Assembly: GCA_024682035.1 (NCBI GenBank)
Contig: JAIKZS010000166.1
Span: 1 to 52,330, forward strand
DNA length: 52,330 nt
Direction: 5' to 3'
From: Bacteroidaceae bacterium
Lineage (GTDB): Bacteria; Bacteroidota; Bacteroidia; Bacteroidales; Bacteroidaceae
The position numbers and the translations under genes are program-made. Below, one piece after another: positions 16,001 through 24,268 of this stretch. The notes under the pieces are model-generated. The model saw only the letters and a program-made list of their open reading frames with translations, made no database searches and had not been told where the DNA came from. Position 1 is the stretch's first letter. Each line of letters opens with the position of its first letter.

Positions 16001-17116
16001 ATGTTTCATATTGACTGTTCAAAGTCCTATATCATGGTTGTGGGGTGTGGCGCCTTGGGGAACGAGGTCCTAAAAAACCTGACACTAATGGGGGTACAAC
16101 ATATTGTTGCAGTTGATTTTGATTCTGTAGAGATTGGAAATTTGACGCGCTCTGTGCTGTTCAGAAAGTCTGATGCACAGAGTAAACGCTATAAGACTGA
16201 TGTGATTGCGGAAAGACTGAAAGAGCTTAATCCGCAACTTGATATAAAAACTATACGGGGTGACATCGTTTATGATGTTGGCCTGGGTTTGATTAAACAG
16301 ATGAACGTAGTAATTGGCTGTGTAGATAGTCAATGGGCACGTTTTTGCATTAACCGTTATTGTATGAGGGCTGGTGTGCCTTGGGTGGATGGCGGTATTA
16401 GTGAGCTGGAAGGAACGGTACGGGTGTTTGTGCCTGGCATAAATTGTTATGCGTGTAACCTGGGACCTGAAGGTTTAAAGGATTTGAAGAGGAGAATGCC
16501 TTGTACTGGTATTATACGCAGGCATGAAGAGGCGGCATCTGTACCAACAACGTCGTTGATTGCTTCTGTAATAGGAGCTGTTCAGGTGCAAGAAGCCTTA
16601 AAATTGCTAGAACCTAAAGCACTCTCTGAGGGTAGTTTGGAGTCGATGTGCGGTAAGATGTTTTATTATGAAGGTGAACATCTTACTACACGCTTGGTTA
16701 ATTTTCAAGCATGGGATGACGATTGCGCAGAACATGAATGTTGGGAGCCTGTAACGCATACTAAACTCACACCGAAAATGTCGGTTAGTAAGGCTTTGCA
16801 ATTATTGAGAACTGAACTGGCTGCCCATGAAGTGAAGATAAGTTTGCTCAATGACTGTTTCGTAGATTATGTTGAGGAGCGTGCTTCTGATCGACGTTGG
16901 GAGGTGATGTTGCCAGGTAGGAAAGTAGAGGGTTTCGTGGAACGCCACGAACGTCTTTCCGGCATACCGTTGAGTGGCTTGTATCAACATGAGTATAGAC
17001 AGTTAGATGAGAATTTTCCTTATAAAGAACTGACGTTGGCTGATATAGGCTTACCAGCATGTGATGTGCTATATGTGAGTGCCGATGGTAGGAAACAATT
17101 TGTGGAAATGGAATGA
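16001..17116 (+). CDS. E1-like ubiquitin-activating enzyme (ThiF/MoeB fold with UFD-like tail)
   Basis: The 371-residue protein has a Rossmann adenylation domain with GCGALG (15-20), the acidic D39/D41 and the E-x-x-N-L-x-R segment (44-50). A structural zinc site is suggested by C149/C152 with C242/C247. The motif MPCT puts a candidate catalytic Cys at 168, in the same context as the PMCT of eukaryotic UBA3. Residues about 256-371 form an extra domain ending in TLADIGLPACDVLYV, which resembles the ubiquitin-fold domain (UFD) of UBA3-type E1 that recruits E2. ThiF and MoeB lack such a domain. It should adenylate the Ubl encoded at 21286, take it as a thioester and pass it to the E2. It overlaps tssG by four bases. 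Confidence 0.88.
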   Translation: MFHIDCSKSYIMVVGCGALGNEVLKNLTLMGVQHIVAVDFDSVEIGNLTRSVLFRKSDAQSKRYKTDVIAERLKELNPQLDIKTIRGDIVYDVGLGLIKQMNVVIGCVDSQWARFCINRYCMRAGVPWVDGGISELEGTVRVFVPGINCYACNLGPEGLKDLKRRMPCTGIIRRHEEAASVPTTSLIASVIGAVQVQEALKLLEPKALSEGSLESMCGKMFYYEGEHLTTRLVNFQAWDDDCAEHECWEPVTHTKLTPKMSVSKALQLLRTELAAHEVKISLLNDCFVDYVEERASDRRWEVMLPGRKVEGFVERHERLSGIPLSGLYQHEYRQLDENFPYKELTLADIGLPACDVLYVSADGRKQFVEME

Positions 17117-17901
17117 ATAGTGAAAATGATATATCGCATTTAAGGGCTGAGGTGTTACTCAATCGCTTATATCCGGAGTATGAACAACAGTGGAGGGTTC
17201 ATAACTTGGGGTCGTTCTATCGTAATTATACAGAGGATATTTTATTTCTGGATGAAGAAACGAAAGAACTGGAGTTGAGTCGCGACGGCTTTGTTAACTT
17301 GTTGCCAGAAGGTTTGTTTAACCGTCAGGATGATCTGAAAGGAGAAGATATGCATGCTAAGTTCAAGGAACAAGAGTTGCGTATAAGACTCCTGAAGGAT
17401 GCTTTTGTGCCGATTGATTCGTATTGGTTTAAACAAAGTCTCTATGTGGAACGTCAGATAAGTGAGTTGTTGGAAAAAAAGTTGGATTATATACTGCTCA
17501 CTTATTTTGGGTTCGATTTGAATAAAGAGCAAGATCCTCTGGTAAAAAAAGTAGCTGTAATACTACCTTTTATAAGCGTTAAACGTGGTGACTTTGGTTT
17601 TGTGCGAAATCTTTTGGAAACTTTGTTTCATTGTGAAGTAGTGATGGAGGAGGGTAGGTATAGTCACACAGATAATACTGTAAGGTGGCTACCTATGGTG
17701 CGATATAATTTGTTAATTCCAGGTTTGACTGCCGAGGAATATAAACAACGAAATGAAGCAATGGAACCATTGAGAAAGTTTATCAAAGAATGGTTTATGC
17801 CTGTGGAAGTTGAATGTCAAATGTTGTTGAAGGAATATGGCGTTCCTCAGCAAACTGACATGCGTTTGGTGTTGGACTATAATACGGAAACGACGAAATA
17901 A
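17113..17901 (+). CDS. tssG: T6SS baseplate subunit TssG (Bacteroidetes type)
   Basis: This 262-residue protein fits the position and look of Bacteroidetes TssG: an aromatic N-terminus, FVNLLPEGLF near residues 57-66, and a run of mixed helices and strands without signal or membrane segments. TssG pairs with TssF in the baseplate wedge, and the two genes are in the same operon with tssK and tssE. Sequence conservation of TssG is low, so the assignment rests partly on context. It starts with an ATGA overlap with the E1 gene, so E1 and a baseplate component are probably translated in a coupled way. Confidence 0.7.
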   Translation: MNSENDISHLRAEVLLNRLYPEYEQQWRVHNLGSFYRNYTEDILFLDEETKELELSRDGFVNLLPEGLFNRQDDLKGEDMHAKFKEQELRIRLLKDAFVPIDSYWFKQSLYVERQISELLEKKLDYILLTYFGFDLNKEQDPLVKKVAVILPFISVKRGDFGFVRNLLETLFHCEVVMEEGRYSHTDNTVRWLPMVRYNLLIPGLTAEEYKQRNEAMEPLRKFIKEWFMPVEVECQMLLKEYGVPQQTDMRLVLDYNTETTK

Positions 17902-17904
17902 GAT

Positions 17905-19107
17905 ATGGATATTAATTCTAGAATTAACTGGCAACCAGGAATGGAGATTACCGCGGGTACGATGCGGGGCATGATTTTGACCGATGACCTGAGGCATCGA
18001 ATAGCCTTGCGAGCTGCTTTCGGAGCAGTGCGTATGGGTAGATTGCCAGGTATGCCTTTTGCTTGTAATGGGGTGTTTGTCAAAAACCGGTTTGAGGCAG
18101 ATCACTTTAGATGTGTAGCCTTGCTTCCTTCTGGTAGGTTGATAGATGCTGATGAAGATGTGACGGTAGATATTCCAATGCTGTTTGGTGATCGTTACTA
18201 TCTTACCATAGGTATTGCTAATGAACAGCGTGAATATGAGAGCGAAGGCGTTCCCTATGTGACACCTCGCTATGTTTACGGCATTCATTCCCAGGAAGAA
18301 ATTGAACAAGATGATCTATTCCCATTGGTACGTTTCAAGGCCAAAGATGGCTTGCTGAGTATGGACAATGATTATATCCCTCCTTGTTTAGTACTTGAAA
18401 CAGATAGTTGTTTTAAGGATTATGCAAGCAAATTTACAGAACAAATTGACAAGTTAGCTCATCATCCAAATCTTGAAGAAGGAGAGGGAAAAAGAGCTTT
18501 GCTTCACTATTTGTTTTTATTGAAAGGATATGATATGCGTGGCAGTGTGCAGGGGTTTGTAACCTTGATGCAAGAAATTGCGCAGGCCATTGACTATTAT
18601 GTGATGTCACCTCATCAGGAGAAAGCTATAGAAGTGCCAATGGTTTCGTATGTTGATATCCAAATGTGGATGCAATGGCTCGACAATTTCTTCACGGGTA
18701 CAGCTACTGTGCTGGATGGCGTAGTGCTTGAGGATAATACCATCGACTATGAGGCTTTGTTGGCACAAGCTAAGAGTGAACTCTATAATAGTTTGCATCC
18801 TGAGCTGATAGAACAATTGTTAGCTGACATGAAGGAGGAGCTGAAAACAGAATTGCAACGTCAAACTGAGTCGTTAACTGCTTATATTAATGAAACGCTA
18901 AAAACTGAGCTTGAGAAGCATTTGACTGATTTGTTGCAAGAGAAGGGTGATCAGCTAGATTTGGAATTAAATGATAAGATTGACAAGATGAGTGGCGAAC
19001 TTAGTAAGTCGCTTTATGAAAAAATGTATTTTGAACTTTTTGAAAATTTGTTCAATGCATTGTATGTGCCTGAGAGTGAAGAAGAACCGTTTGTTCCATT
19101 GATTTGA
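17905..19107 (+). CDS. tssK: T6SS baseplate-membrane adaptor TssK
   Basis: The 400-residue protein starts with the TssK-like INWQPGMEITAGTM segment and has the beta-rich shoulder (FEADHFRCVALLPSGRLIDAD, DRYYLTIGIA). It also has a segment IPPCLVLETDSCF that matches the TssK head, followed by the helical middle. TssK trimers link the baseplate wedge to the membrane complex and are found in all T6SS but not in other contractile systems. This gene therefore argues for a T6SS rather than an extracellular contractile device. The C-terminal 120 residues are strongly helical with possible coiled coils. Confidence 0.85.
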   Translation: MDINSRINWQPGMEITAGTMRGMILTDDLRHRIALRAAFGAVRMGRLPGMPFACNGVFVKNRFEADHFRCVALLPSGRLIDADEDVTVDIPMLFGDRYYLTIGIANEQREYESEGVPYVTPRYVYGIHSQEEIEQDDLFPLVRFKAKDGLLSMDNDYIPPCLVLETDSCFKDYASKFTEQIDKLAHHPNLEEGEGKRALLHYLFLLKGYDMRGSVQGFVTLMQEIAQAIDYYVMSPHQEKAIEVPMVSYVDIQMWMQWLDNFFTGTATVLDGVVLEDNTIDYEALLAQAKSELYNSLHPELIEQLLADMKEELKTELQRQTESLTAYINETLKTELEKHLTDLLQEKGDQLDLELNDKIDKMSGELSKSLYEKMYFELFENLFNALYVPESEEEPFVPLI

Positions 19108-19114
19108 AGATACT

Positions 19115-19570
19115 ATGACAAATATTGCATTACCACTGAGGGTGACGGGGTCGGGAATCGTTAAGGAGCGAAGCTTAAAACGTAGTATTGACGGATTAAT
19201 TGATTTGTTGCTCACTACTCCATTGTTTAGTGCTACTTCAGACCCTTTTTTCGGATTTGTGTTCAATAATGTGAAGTTCGAAATCTTTAATGAACATGAA
19301 GGAGTGGTATATGATAGTAGTGATACTGGCGGTGTGTATGGTTTGCAAGGATTATACGATAAAAAAATTTCTGGCTCTTCTAGAAATATGAATACATATG
19401 CTGCTGAATTAAAGGAAGCTATTGTGAACTATGAGAAAAGGTTGGATAATGTAACTGTTAGCATGACATATATGCGCGAAGAGCGACAAGTTTATGTTAC
19501 AGTGAAGGGGGTGATTATTGCAACAAAAAAGGAATATGTTTATAGAAATATATTAAAGATTTGGAATTGA
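19115..19570 (+). CDS. tssE: T6SS baseplate wedge protein TssE (gp25-like)
   Basis: The 151-residue protein has the gp25/TssE layout: a short N-terminal strand, the helix SLKRSIDGLIDLLLTTPLFS, then FFGFVFNN, and a later conserved Tyr/Arg region with LKEAIVNYEKRLDNVTVSM. The E-x-R signature of gp25 is seen as YEKRL. It nucleates sheath polymerisation at the baseplate. It lies between tssK and tssF, as expected. Length is normal. Confidence 0.85.
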   Translation: MTNIALPLRVTGSGIVKERSLKRSIDGLIDLLLTTPLFSATSDPFFGFVFNNVKFEIFNEHEGVVYDSSDTGGVYGLQGLYDKKISGSSRNMNTYAAELKEAIVNYEKRLDNVTVSMTYMREERQVYVTVKGVIIATKKEYVYRNILKIWN

Positions 19571-19571
19571 C

Positions 19572-21272
19572 ATGAAGCAAACAGTGTTTGAAACCAGACA
19601 AAGGGCTGAGGAACTGCTGCGAGAAGCACTGAATGTGTGGCGACAGAGTGATAGAAGCGATTTGCTAGAGGGATTGGAGAACGATCCTATAATGCGATTG
19701 ATGATTACCGCTCTTGCTTATCAAGCAAATGAATCGGCCAGCGACTTGGAGGAAATTAAGCTTGAAATATTGCAGGATTTCGCCAATTTGTTGGTTCCAT
19801 ATGAAATAGGACATGCTATTCCAGCTACTGCTGCTGTTGAGTTGGCATTAGATGATGATATATCTGAGATAGAATTGGATGCAGGCAGTGAGTTTGTGTT
19901 GGAAGGTACGGCACATACGTTTATACCACTTTTAAAAACACGTGTGATAAATGCACAAGTGCGTTCAATTGTTAGGTTAGATGGGCGCAGATGGAAGGTG
20001 TCGTTAGCTTTTAGAAATGCAGTTTCGGACCTCTCTGGATTGTGTTTCTCTGTAAAAAATAATTGGTTTCAGGATTTGAAGGTGACTTTAAATGGGCAGA
20101 CTTTGCGATTAGCAAAACCATGGGATTATAGTGAGCTACCACTAAATGACTGCTTTGGATTGGATACTATACTTTATAATCATACACAGACATATAATGC
20201 ATCTGCTACTTGTATGGATTTGTTTGCCCGTCAAAATGTTAGAATGTTTTTCATAAAAAAGACAGACAAATCTAAGTTGCCGATTGAGACAGAAACAGTG
20301 GATTTAGTATTTGAGTTTTCTGGTATTAGTGACCGTTTTGTGTTTGATAAAGGAAATTTCTTTTTAAATACCGCGGTTCTGGTCAATGCTAGGAAGAATA
20401 CTGTGACACTCTCAAAGGCATCACCCGTCGTGAGGATTGTTGGTAGTAATTCTGACGAAATACAAACAGGACAGCAGTTTTTGCATGCAATTCGCCCTGC
20501 TGAGGAGCAGCTTTACGCAGATGCACTTATTGATGTTCGAAGAGTGGCTGCCGACCGTTTTGATCAAAGCCGTTTAATAGGACTTCTCAATGCTCTGGTG
20601 GTTAGGTATCGTTCAGATTTTACAGCATTTCGCAACCTTCCTGAAGGTTATAATGATAAGACTATTTTGAATTTGCAAAATGTTTTGTTATCGTTGATTG
20701 ATGCGGTTAGTAAAGACAAAATAAAAATAACCCCAGGTGTTTATCTGGTTTTGCGTCCAATTAACGTGAATAATCGAGATGATTTTAGCGTGGATGTTAG
20801 TTATCTGACTACTAGTGGCTCTGTGGTGAATAGTTCACTCAAAGATACTAGCAAATTTGTGTCTCCTTCCGGTATTGATACAGCCAAAACACGTCAAATT
20901 GCAGCCCCTGTATTAGGCATGAATGAAATAAAGGAGCGGGCTGCCGATTTGAGCATGTCGAGCTATTATATGGCTACACAAGATCGCATAGTTACACCTG
21001 CAGATATTAAATTTTTCTGCTACAATGAATTGCTTACTCACTACGGCATTACGCGAGATATGGTCAAAAGTATTTGTGTAAGCCGCAGACAAAAGCCGGA
21101 AATTAGATCTTGCGGATATGAAATATTGGTTGAGATAATGTTGACGAATAATTCGTTTGTGATTCGTAGCTTTATCGATAAAATTAAACAAGTTGAAATA
21201 TTGATACAGAAAATGATTGAGGTCCGCAGTGCCAATATTTATCCTATTTCTGTTATGATAAATGTAGAATAA
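19572..21272 (+). CDS. tssF: T6SS baseplate subunit TssF
   Basis: This 566-residue protein matches TssF. The N-terminus contains LEGLENDPIMRLMITALAYQANESASDLEEIKLEILQDFANLLVPYE, the typical helical start with the LL-P motif. It is followed by the beta-rich TssF wings (VELALDDDISEIELDAGSEF) and a C-terminal domain with ITPADIKFFCYNE-like residues (VTPADIKFFCYNELLTHYG). TssF dimers with TssG form the wedge. The gene starts two bases after the tssE stop, so coupling is likely. The gene order G, K, E, F is compact. Confidence 0.88.
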   Translation: MKQTVFETRQRAEELLREALNVWRQSDRSDLLEGLENDPIMRLMITALAYQANESASDLEEIKLEILQDFANLLVPYEIGHAIPATAAVELALDDDISEIELDAGSEFVLEGTAHTFIPLLKTRVINAQVRSIVRLDGRRWKVSLAFRNAVSDLSGLCFSVKNNWFQDLKVTLNGQTLRLAKPWDYSELPLNDCFGLDTILYNHTQTYNASATCMDLFARQNVRMFFIKKTDKSKLPIETETVDLVFEFSGISDRFVFDKGNFFLNTAVLVNARKNTVTLSKASPVVRIVGSNSDEIQTGQQFLHAIRPAEEQLYADALIDVRRVAADRFDQSRLIGLLNALVVRYRSDFTAFRNLPEGYNDKTILNLQNVLLSLIDAVSKDKIKITPGVYLVLRPINVNNRDDFSVDVSYLTTSGSVVNSSLKDTSKFVSPSGIDTAKTRQIAAPVLGMNEIKERAADLSMSSYYMATQDRIVTPADIKFFCYNELLTHYGITRDMVKSICVSRRQKPEIRSCGYEILVEIMLTNNSFVIRSFIDKIKQVEILIQKMIEVRSANIYPISVMINVE

Positions 21273-21285
21273 AGATTTTACGATT

Positions 21286-21603
21286 ATGGATGATTTCTTT
21301 TTAGATATATCTTATAAGAATAAGATGGTGAGATTTAGGGTGATGAATCCTGATGCTCCACTGAGTCAGCTAATGACGAACTTGAGGCATGCTGTAGGAA
21401 GCGACGGAAGATTGATTTTCGATTTTCCTTCCATTGATCAGACAGGTGCTCCTTTAGATTACTTTTTTGGAAAAGAAGATCCTGCAATCAATGAGGTGAG
21501 GGTGTTGCGCCCACGTATTGGCAAAACTGACCAGACTTTGAAGGATTATCAAGTGAACAATGGTGATAAGTTGTTCTTAGTACCAGATCCATTTCCTGGA
21601 TAA
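21286..21603 (+). CDS. Ubiquitin-like modifier with exposed C-terminal Gly
   Basis: This 105-residue protein has a beta-grasp look. It starts with two strands (FFLDISYKNKMVRFRV), a helix (PLSQLMTNLRHAV), and ends with TLKDYQVNNGDKLFLV followed by six residues to a final Gly105. That tail aligns without gaps to the last 22 residues of ubiquitin (TL-DY ... L-LV ... G76), with Pro in place of Gly75. Length and start also recall YukD-like Ubls. The terminal Gly is the last coded residue, so no processing protease should be needed. It sits between tssF and the E2 gene. Its conjugation is inferred from the neighbours. Confidence 0.82.
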   Translation: MDDFFLDISYKNKMVRFRVMNPDAPLSQLMTNLRHAVGSDGRLIFDFPSIDQTGAPLDYFFGKEDPAINEVRVLRPRIGKTDQTLKDYQVNNGDKLFLVPDPFPG

Positions 21604-21647
21604 TTGTTCGTAATGGAGGGTTAGTAGTATAGTTAGGAGCCAAAAAT

Positions 21648-22199
21648 ATGATCAGCGGAAGAAATAGAAGGTTGTATGCAGAATGGCAGCTGATAGAGAA
21701 GAGGCTGGTTGGAAGGCAAGATATTAGCTATGAGGTGAAAAGATTCAATGAAGCTGGTATGCCAGTTGAATACTTGGTATATTATCGGCTGAAGAGTATT
21801 AGTGGCGTCGATGATGTAGAGCATCTCAATGAGCCTGGTGCTTGCAATGCACCTCAATTTGAGACTGGATATTGGTTGAGTATCGAACTGCCTGATGGTT
21901 ATCCATCTGTAGATGCACCGCCTGTTTTCAGATTTCTTACGGAAGATGAACGAGGTAAACCAATTCCGCATCCATGGCATCCTAATATAAGGTATTTTGG
22001 TGATTTCGCAGGTCGTGTTTGTATTAATATGGCGGATACATATACTGATTTGGTGTGGGGGGTGTTGAGAATTGCAGATTATTTGCGTTATGAGATATAC
22101 CATGCGGTGCAGGAACCACCATACCCTGAAGATATGAAAGTGGCTCTGTGGGTAGTGAGACAGGGTGAACCTAATGGTTGGATTTTTTTTAATCAATAG
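21648..22199 (+). CDS. E2-like ubiquitin-conjugating enzyme (UBC fold)
   Basis: This 183-residue protein has the eukaryotic-type E2 core in order: GYPSVDAPPVFRF (84-96, like the Y-P-x-x-P-P-x-x-x-F strand), the HPNI motif at 111-114, and ten residues later G122-x-x-C125-I with catalytic Cys125. W137-G-V-L-R-I (like the W-S-x-x-x-x-I helix) follows. HPN Asn113 should stabilise the oxyanion. This is closer to eukaryotic E2s than many bacterial forms, which often lack HPN. It should take the Ubl from the E1 and hand it to a substrate with the RING protein at 24269. It lies 45 bases after the Ubl gene. Confidence 0.9.
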   Translation: MISGRNRRLYAEWQLIEKRLVGRQDISYEVKRFNEAGMPVEYLVYYRLKSISGVDDVEHLNEPGACNAPQFETGYWLSIELPDGYPSVDAPPVFRFLTEDERGKPIPHPWHPNIRYFGDFAGRVCINMADTYTDLVWGVLRIADYLRYEIYHAVQEPPYPEDMKVALWVVRQGEPNGWIFFNQ

Positions 22200-22205
22200 A
22201 TTGAA

Positions 22206-23360
22206 ATGAATGGAATGATTAAAAGGTTAATATTGATAGGATGTCTATGTATGTTGATACAGAATGTTTGCTCACAGACAGTGAAGACTATCACTGTGAG
22301 TCATTTGTCAACATATACTGATCACTTGACGCTTTCTAAAGATGCAAGTGACAAGGATCTGATGGTAAAATTCATCTTTAATGAAGGTGAAAATACCCTT
22401 ACAGTGAGTTTGATTTCCTATCGCTCTATATTTGTGTTTTGGGATCAAGTTCGTTACAAACCAGTTTTATGGAATGACAAGTTGCGGCCAGCATTGTTGC
22501 CCTACGTAACCGAGGGAAATCCTGACACAAAGATTAGACTTTCAAAAAAATTTAAACGGTCAATACCTGTGCCTCGCAAAGACCATGTGTTTAACCGTTG
22601 GATTTATGTTGAAGGACTTCAGCCTGTACCAGTCCCTTATAAGTTAATTAACGATGTAGTTGAGCAGAAGTTCGATATTGTCGGTAAGCGTGACATGGTG
22701 AAAGTTACGTTACATGACATCTTACTGCTGGATAAAAAGAATACACGAGTAGGTCGCCCTGATCATTACGAGATTTCTTTTTCTACTGACCTTAATATTC
22801 AGTATCAAATTTTGATAGCCCGTGATCCGTGTTTCGGGTTGGAAGAAGATTTAACAGCAGCTCAGAATGCTGTTGACAGTGCCAAGAAAGGTGCAGAGTC
22901 AATTAAAAATCGATTTGGAACAGGAAAGGTGGCGACAGAAGATTTGCTCAATGTTTTTACAGAAATGAAAGGATTGTTTATTCAGCAATTTCCTCTTCAT
23001 AAGGGAACCAGCAACTGCCCGGCTGTTAACCAAGCATGGGAAGAATACAATGATTGCGTTAGCGAAATTGCTGCTTTGGAATGCTCTTTGGTCCATACTG
23101 CTGGTGGAAATATGATTGCTGAAGGCGTAGATCCTCACCTTCTGCTTTCCAAAGCCCATCAAATTGATAACTTGGTTTCTAGATGGTTACTTACAGGCGA
23201 CATTATTGAACGTCGTGATATTATTGCCAGTTGTGATGCTATAGTTGCAGAGATTGATGAACTTGTGAATACGCATGGCATAATGAATGATGAGCAACGC
23301 CAAGCTTTGAATGTGTTCCGTGAAGCACAGCAGTATTTTAAGAATAATTGCAAATTATGA
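22206..23360 (+). CDS. Secreted protein of the injection locus, unknown family
   Basis: This 384-residue protein has a signal peptide (about 1-23, ending in VCSQ) and a beta-rich first half with KVTLHDILLLDKKNTR. A helical second half has coiled-coil-like segments (AQNAVDSAKKGAESIKNRF) and several Cys (for example NCPAV, NDCVSEIAALECSL). It has no transmembrane segment after the signal, so it should be periplasmic. In Bacteroidetes T6SS the membrane complex is made of TssN, TssO, TssP, TssQ and TssR; this could be one of these, but no specific match is claimed. An ATG at 22215 is an alternative start. It overlaps the next gene by four bases. Confidence 0.6.
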   Translation: MNGMIKRLILIGCLCMLIQNVCSQTVKTITVSHLSTYTDHLTLSKDASDKDLMVKFIFNEGENTLTVSLISYRSIFVFWDQVRYKPVLWNDKLRPALLPYVTEGNPDTKIRLSKKFKRSIPVPRKDHVFNRWIYVEGLQPVPVPYKLINDVVEQKFDIVGKRDMVKVTLHDILLLDKKNTRVGRPDHYEISFSTDLNIQYQILIARDPCFGLEEDLTAAQNAVDSAKKGAESIKNRFGTGKVATEDLLNVFTEMKGLFIQQFPLHKGTSNCPAVNQAWEEYNDCVSEIAALECSLVHTAGGNMIAEGVDPHLLLSKAHQIDNLVSRWLLTGDIIERRDIIASCDAIVAEIDELVNTHGIMNDEQRQALNVFREAQQYFKNNCKL

Positions 23361-24217
23361 AAGTAAAGTGTTTTATCTTGGCTATGTGGCTGTTGTTCCC
23401 ATTAAGTGGATGGGCACAGACATATGAGGATGAGGCTCACATAAGTCCCTATGAGATAGAAACACGTCTTTTACTTTTTCAGGAAGAAGTAAGCCAACTC
23501 TATCTTAGGAGCAATGCGAAGCTTAATATAGATTACAATAATCCTTTGATGGAGGGGCAATTACAATCTATTTCAAATGACATCGGCATTTTAGAAAAGA
23601 CTATACAGTCGTTTGGTACCAGGTGGGATACCTATCAGCAGGCTGTACAAACATATATAGCTGCAGATGATTCTTTGTTGAATAAGGTGTCAGAAGTGCA
23701 ACAATTGCAACAGACAGCCTCAGAATCTATTGCTGCTTTGCGTCAGTCTTTCGACAAGATTGCAGAATTTAGCCATGCTGAAGTGTTCTTGTTTAGTCAA
23801 GATTCTGCCTATAGCAGTCTTTACAATCAGGCTATGGAACTTTCGTTGCTGCCTCAACTGGCTGCTCAGTTGGATAAATTAAAAGCATCAGAACAATTGC
23901 TTTTTGCAGATGTTCAGGCGCAATATAATTTAGCCAAGCAGGCTGCAATTGATATTCCAAATCTCTCTGAACGTATGAATAGGGTTGAGAGTAAATTTAT
24001 AGAATTGAAAGTGGTCTCGGAAAAAATACAACAAGCTGTTTATAAACCTATAATTGAACGTATAAAAGATTGGCTTATTGGATTTGCTGCGGTGGCCATT
24101 TTGATGATGTTTTTTAACATGTTGATGGCTCGCTTAAATACGTTAAAAAAGATGCGAGAACAGGCTAAAAAACTGAAAGATATGGCTGGAGGTAGGCAAG
24201 ATTACCCTACAATATGA
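23357..24217 (+). CDS. Signal-anchored coiled-coil membrane protein of the injection locus
   Basis: The start is placed at the ATG at 23357, which overlaps the upstream stop (ATGA). The upstream in-frame TTG at 23348 is less likely. The 286-residue product has a signal peptide (ends WAQ), a long helical and coiled-coil periplasmic region, and a C-terminal transmembrane helix (about 237-260, LIGFAAVAILMMFFNMLMA). A basic cytoplasmic tail of about 25 residues follows. It is likely part of the envelope complex that anchors the baseplate, reminiscent of TssO-like or TssL-like single-pass proteins. A family is not recognised. Confidence 0.6.
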   Translation: MKVKCFILAMWLLFPLSGWAQTYEDEAHISPYEIETRLLLFQEEVSQLYLRSNAKLNIDYNNPLMEGQLQSISNDIGILEKTIQSFGTRWDTYQQAVQTYIAADDSLLNKVSEVQQLQQTASESIAALRQSFDKIAEFSHAEVFLFSQDSAYSSLYNQAMELSLLPQLAAQLDKLKASEQLLFADVQAQYNLAKQAAIDIPNLSERMNRVESKFIELKVVSEKIQQAVYKPIIERIKDWLIGFAAVAILMMFFNMLMARLNTLKKMREQAKKLKDMAGGRQDYPTI

Positions 24218-24268
24218 AGAGGTAAATGCTAGTTATAGATAGCTATTAAGCTTTAATGTAAACTAAAG

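Noticed and set aside
16001..17116. Plain ThiF/MoeB cofactor-synthesis enzyme
   Set aside because: It has the MPCT Cys motif and a UFD-like domain, and E2, Ubl and RING genes are in the same operon. No thiamine or molybdopterin genes are nearby.
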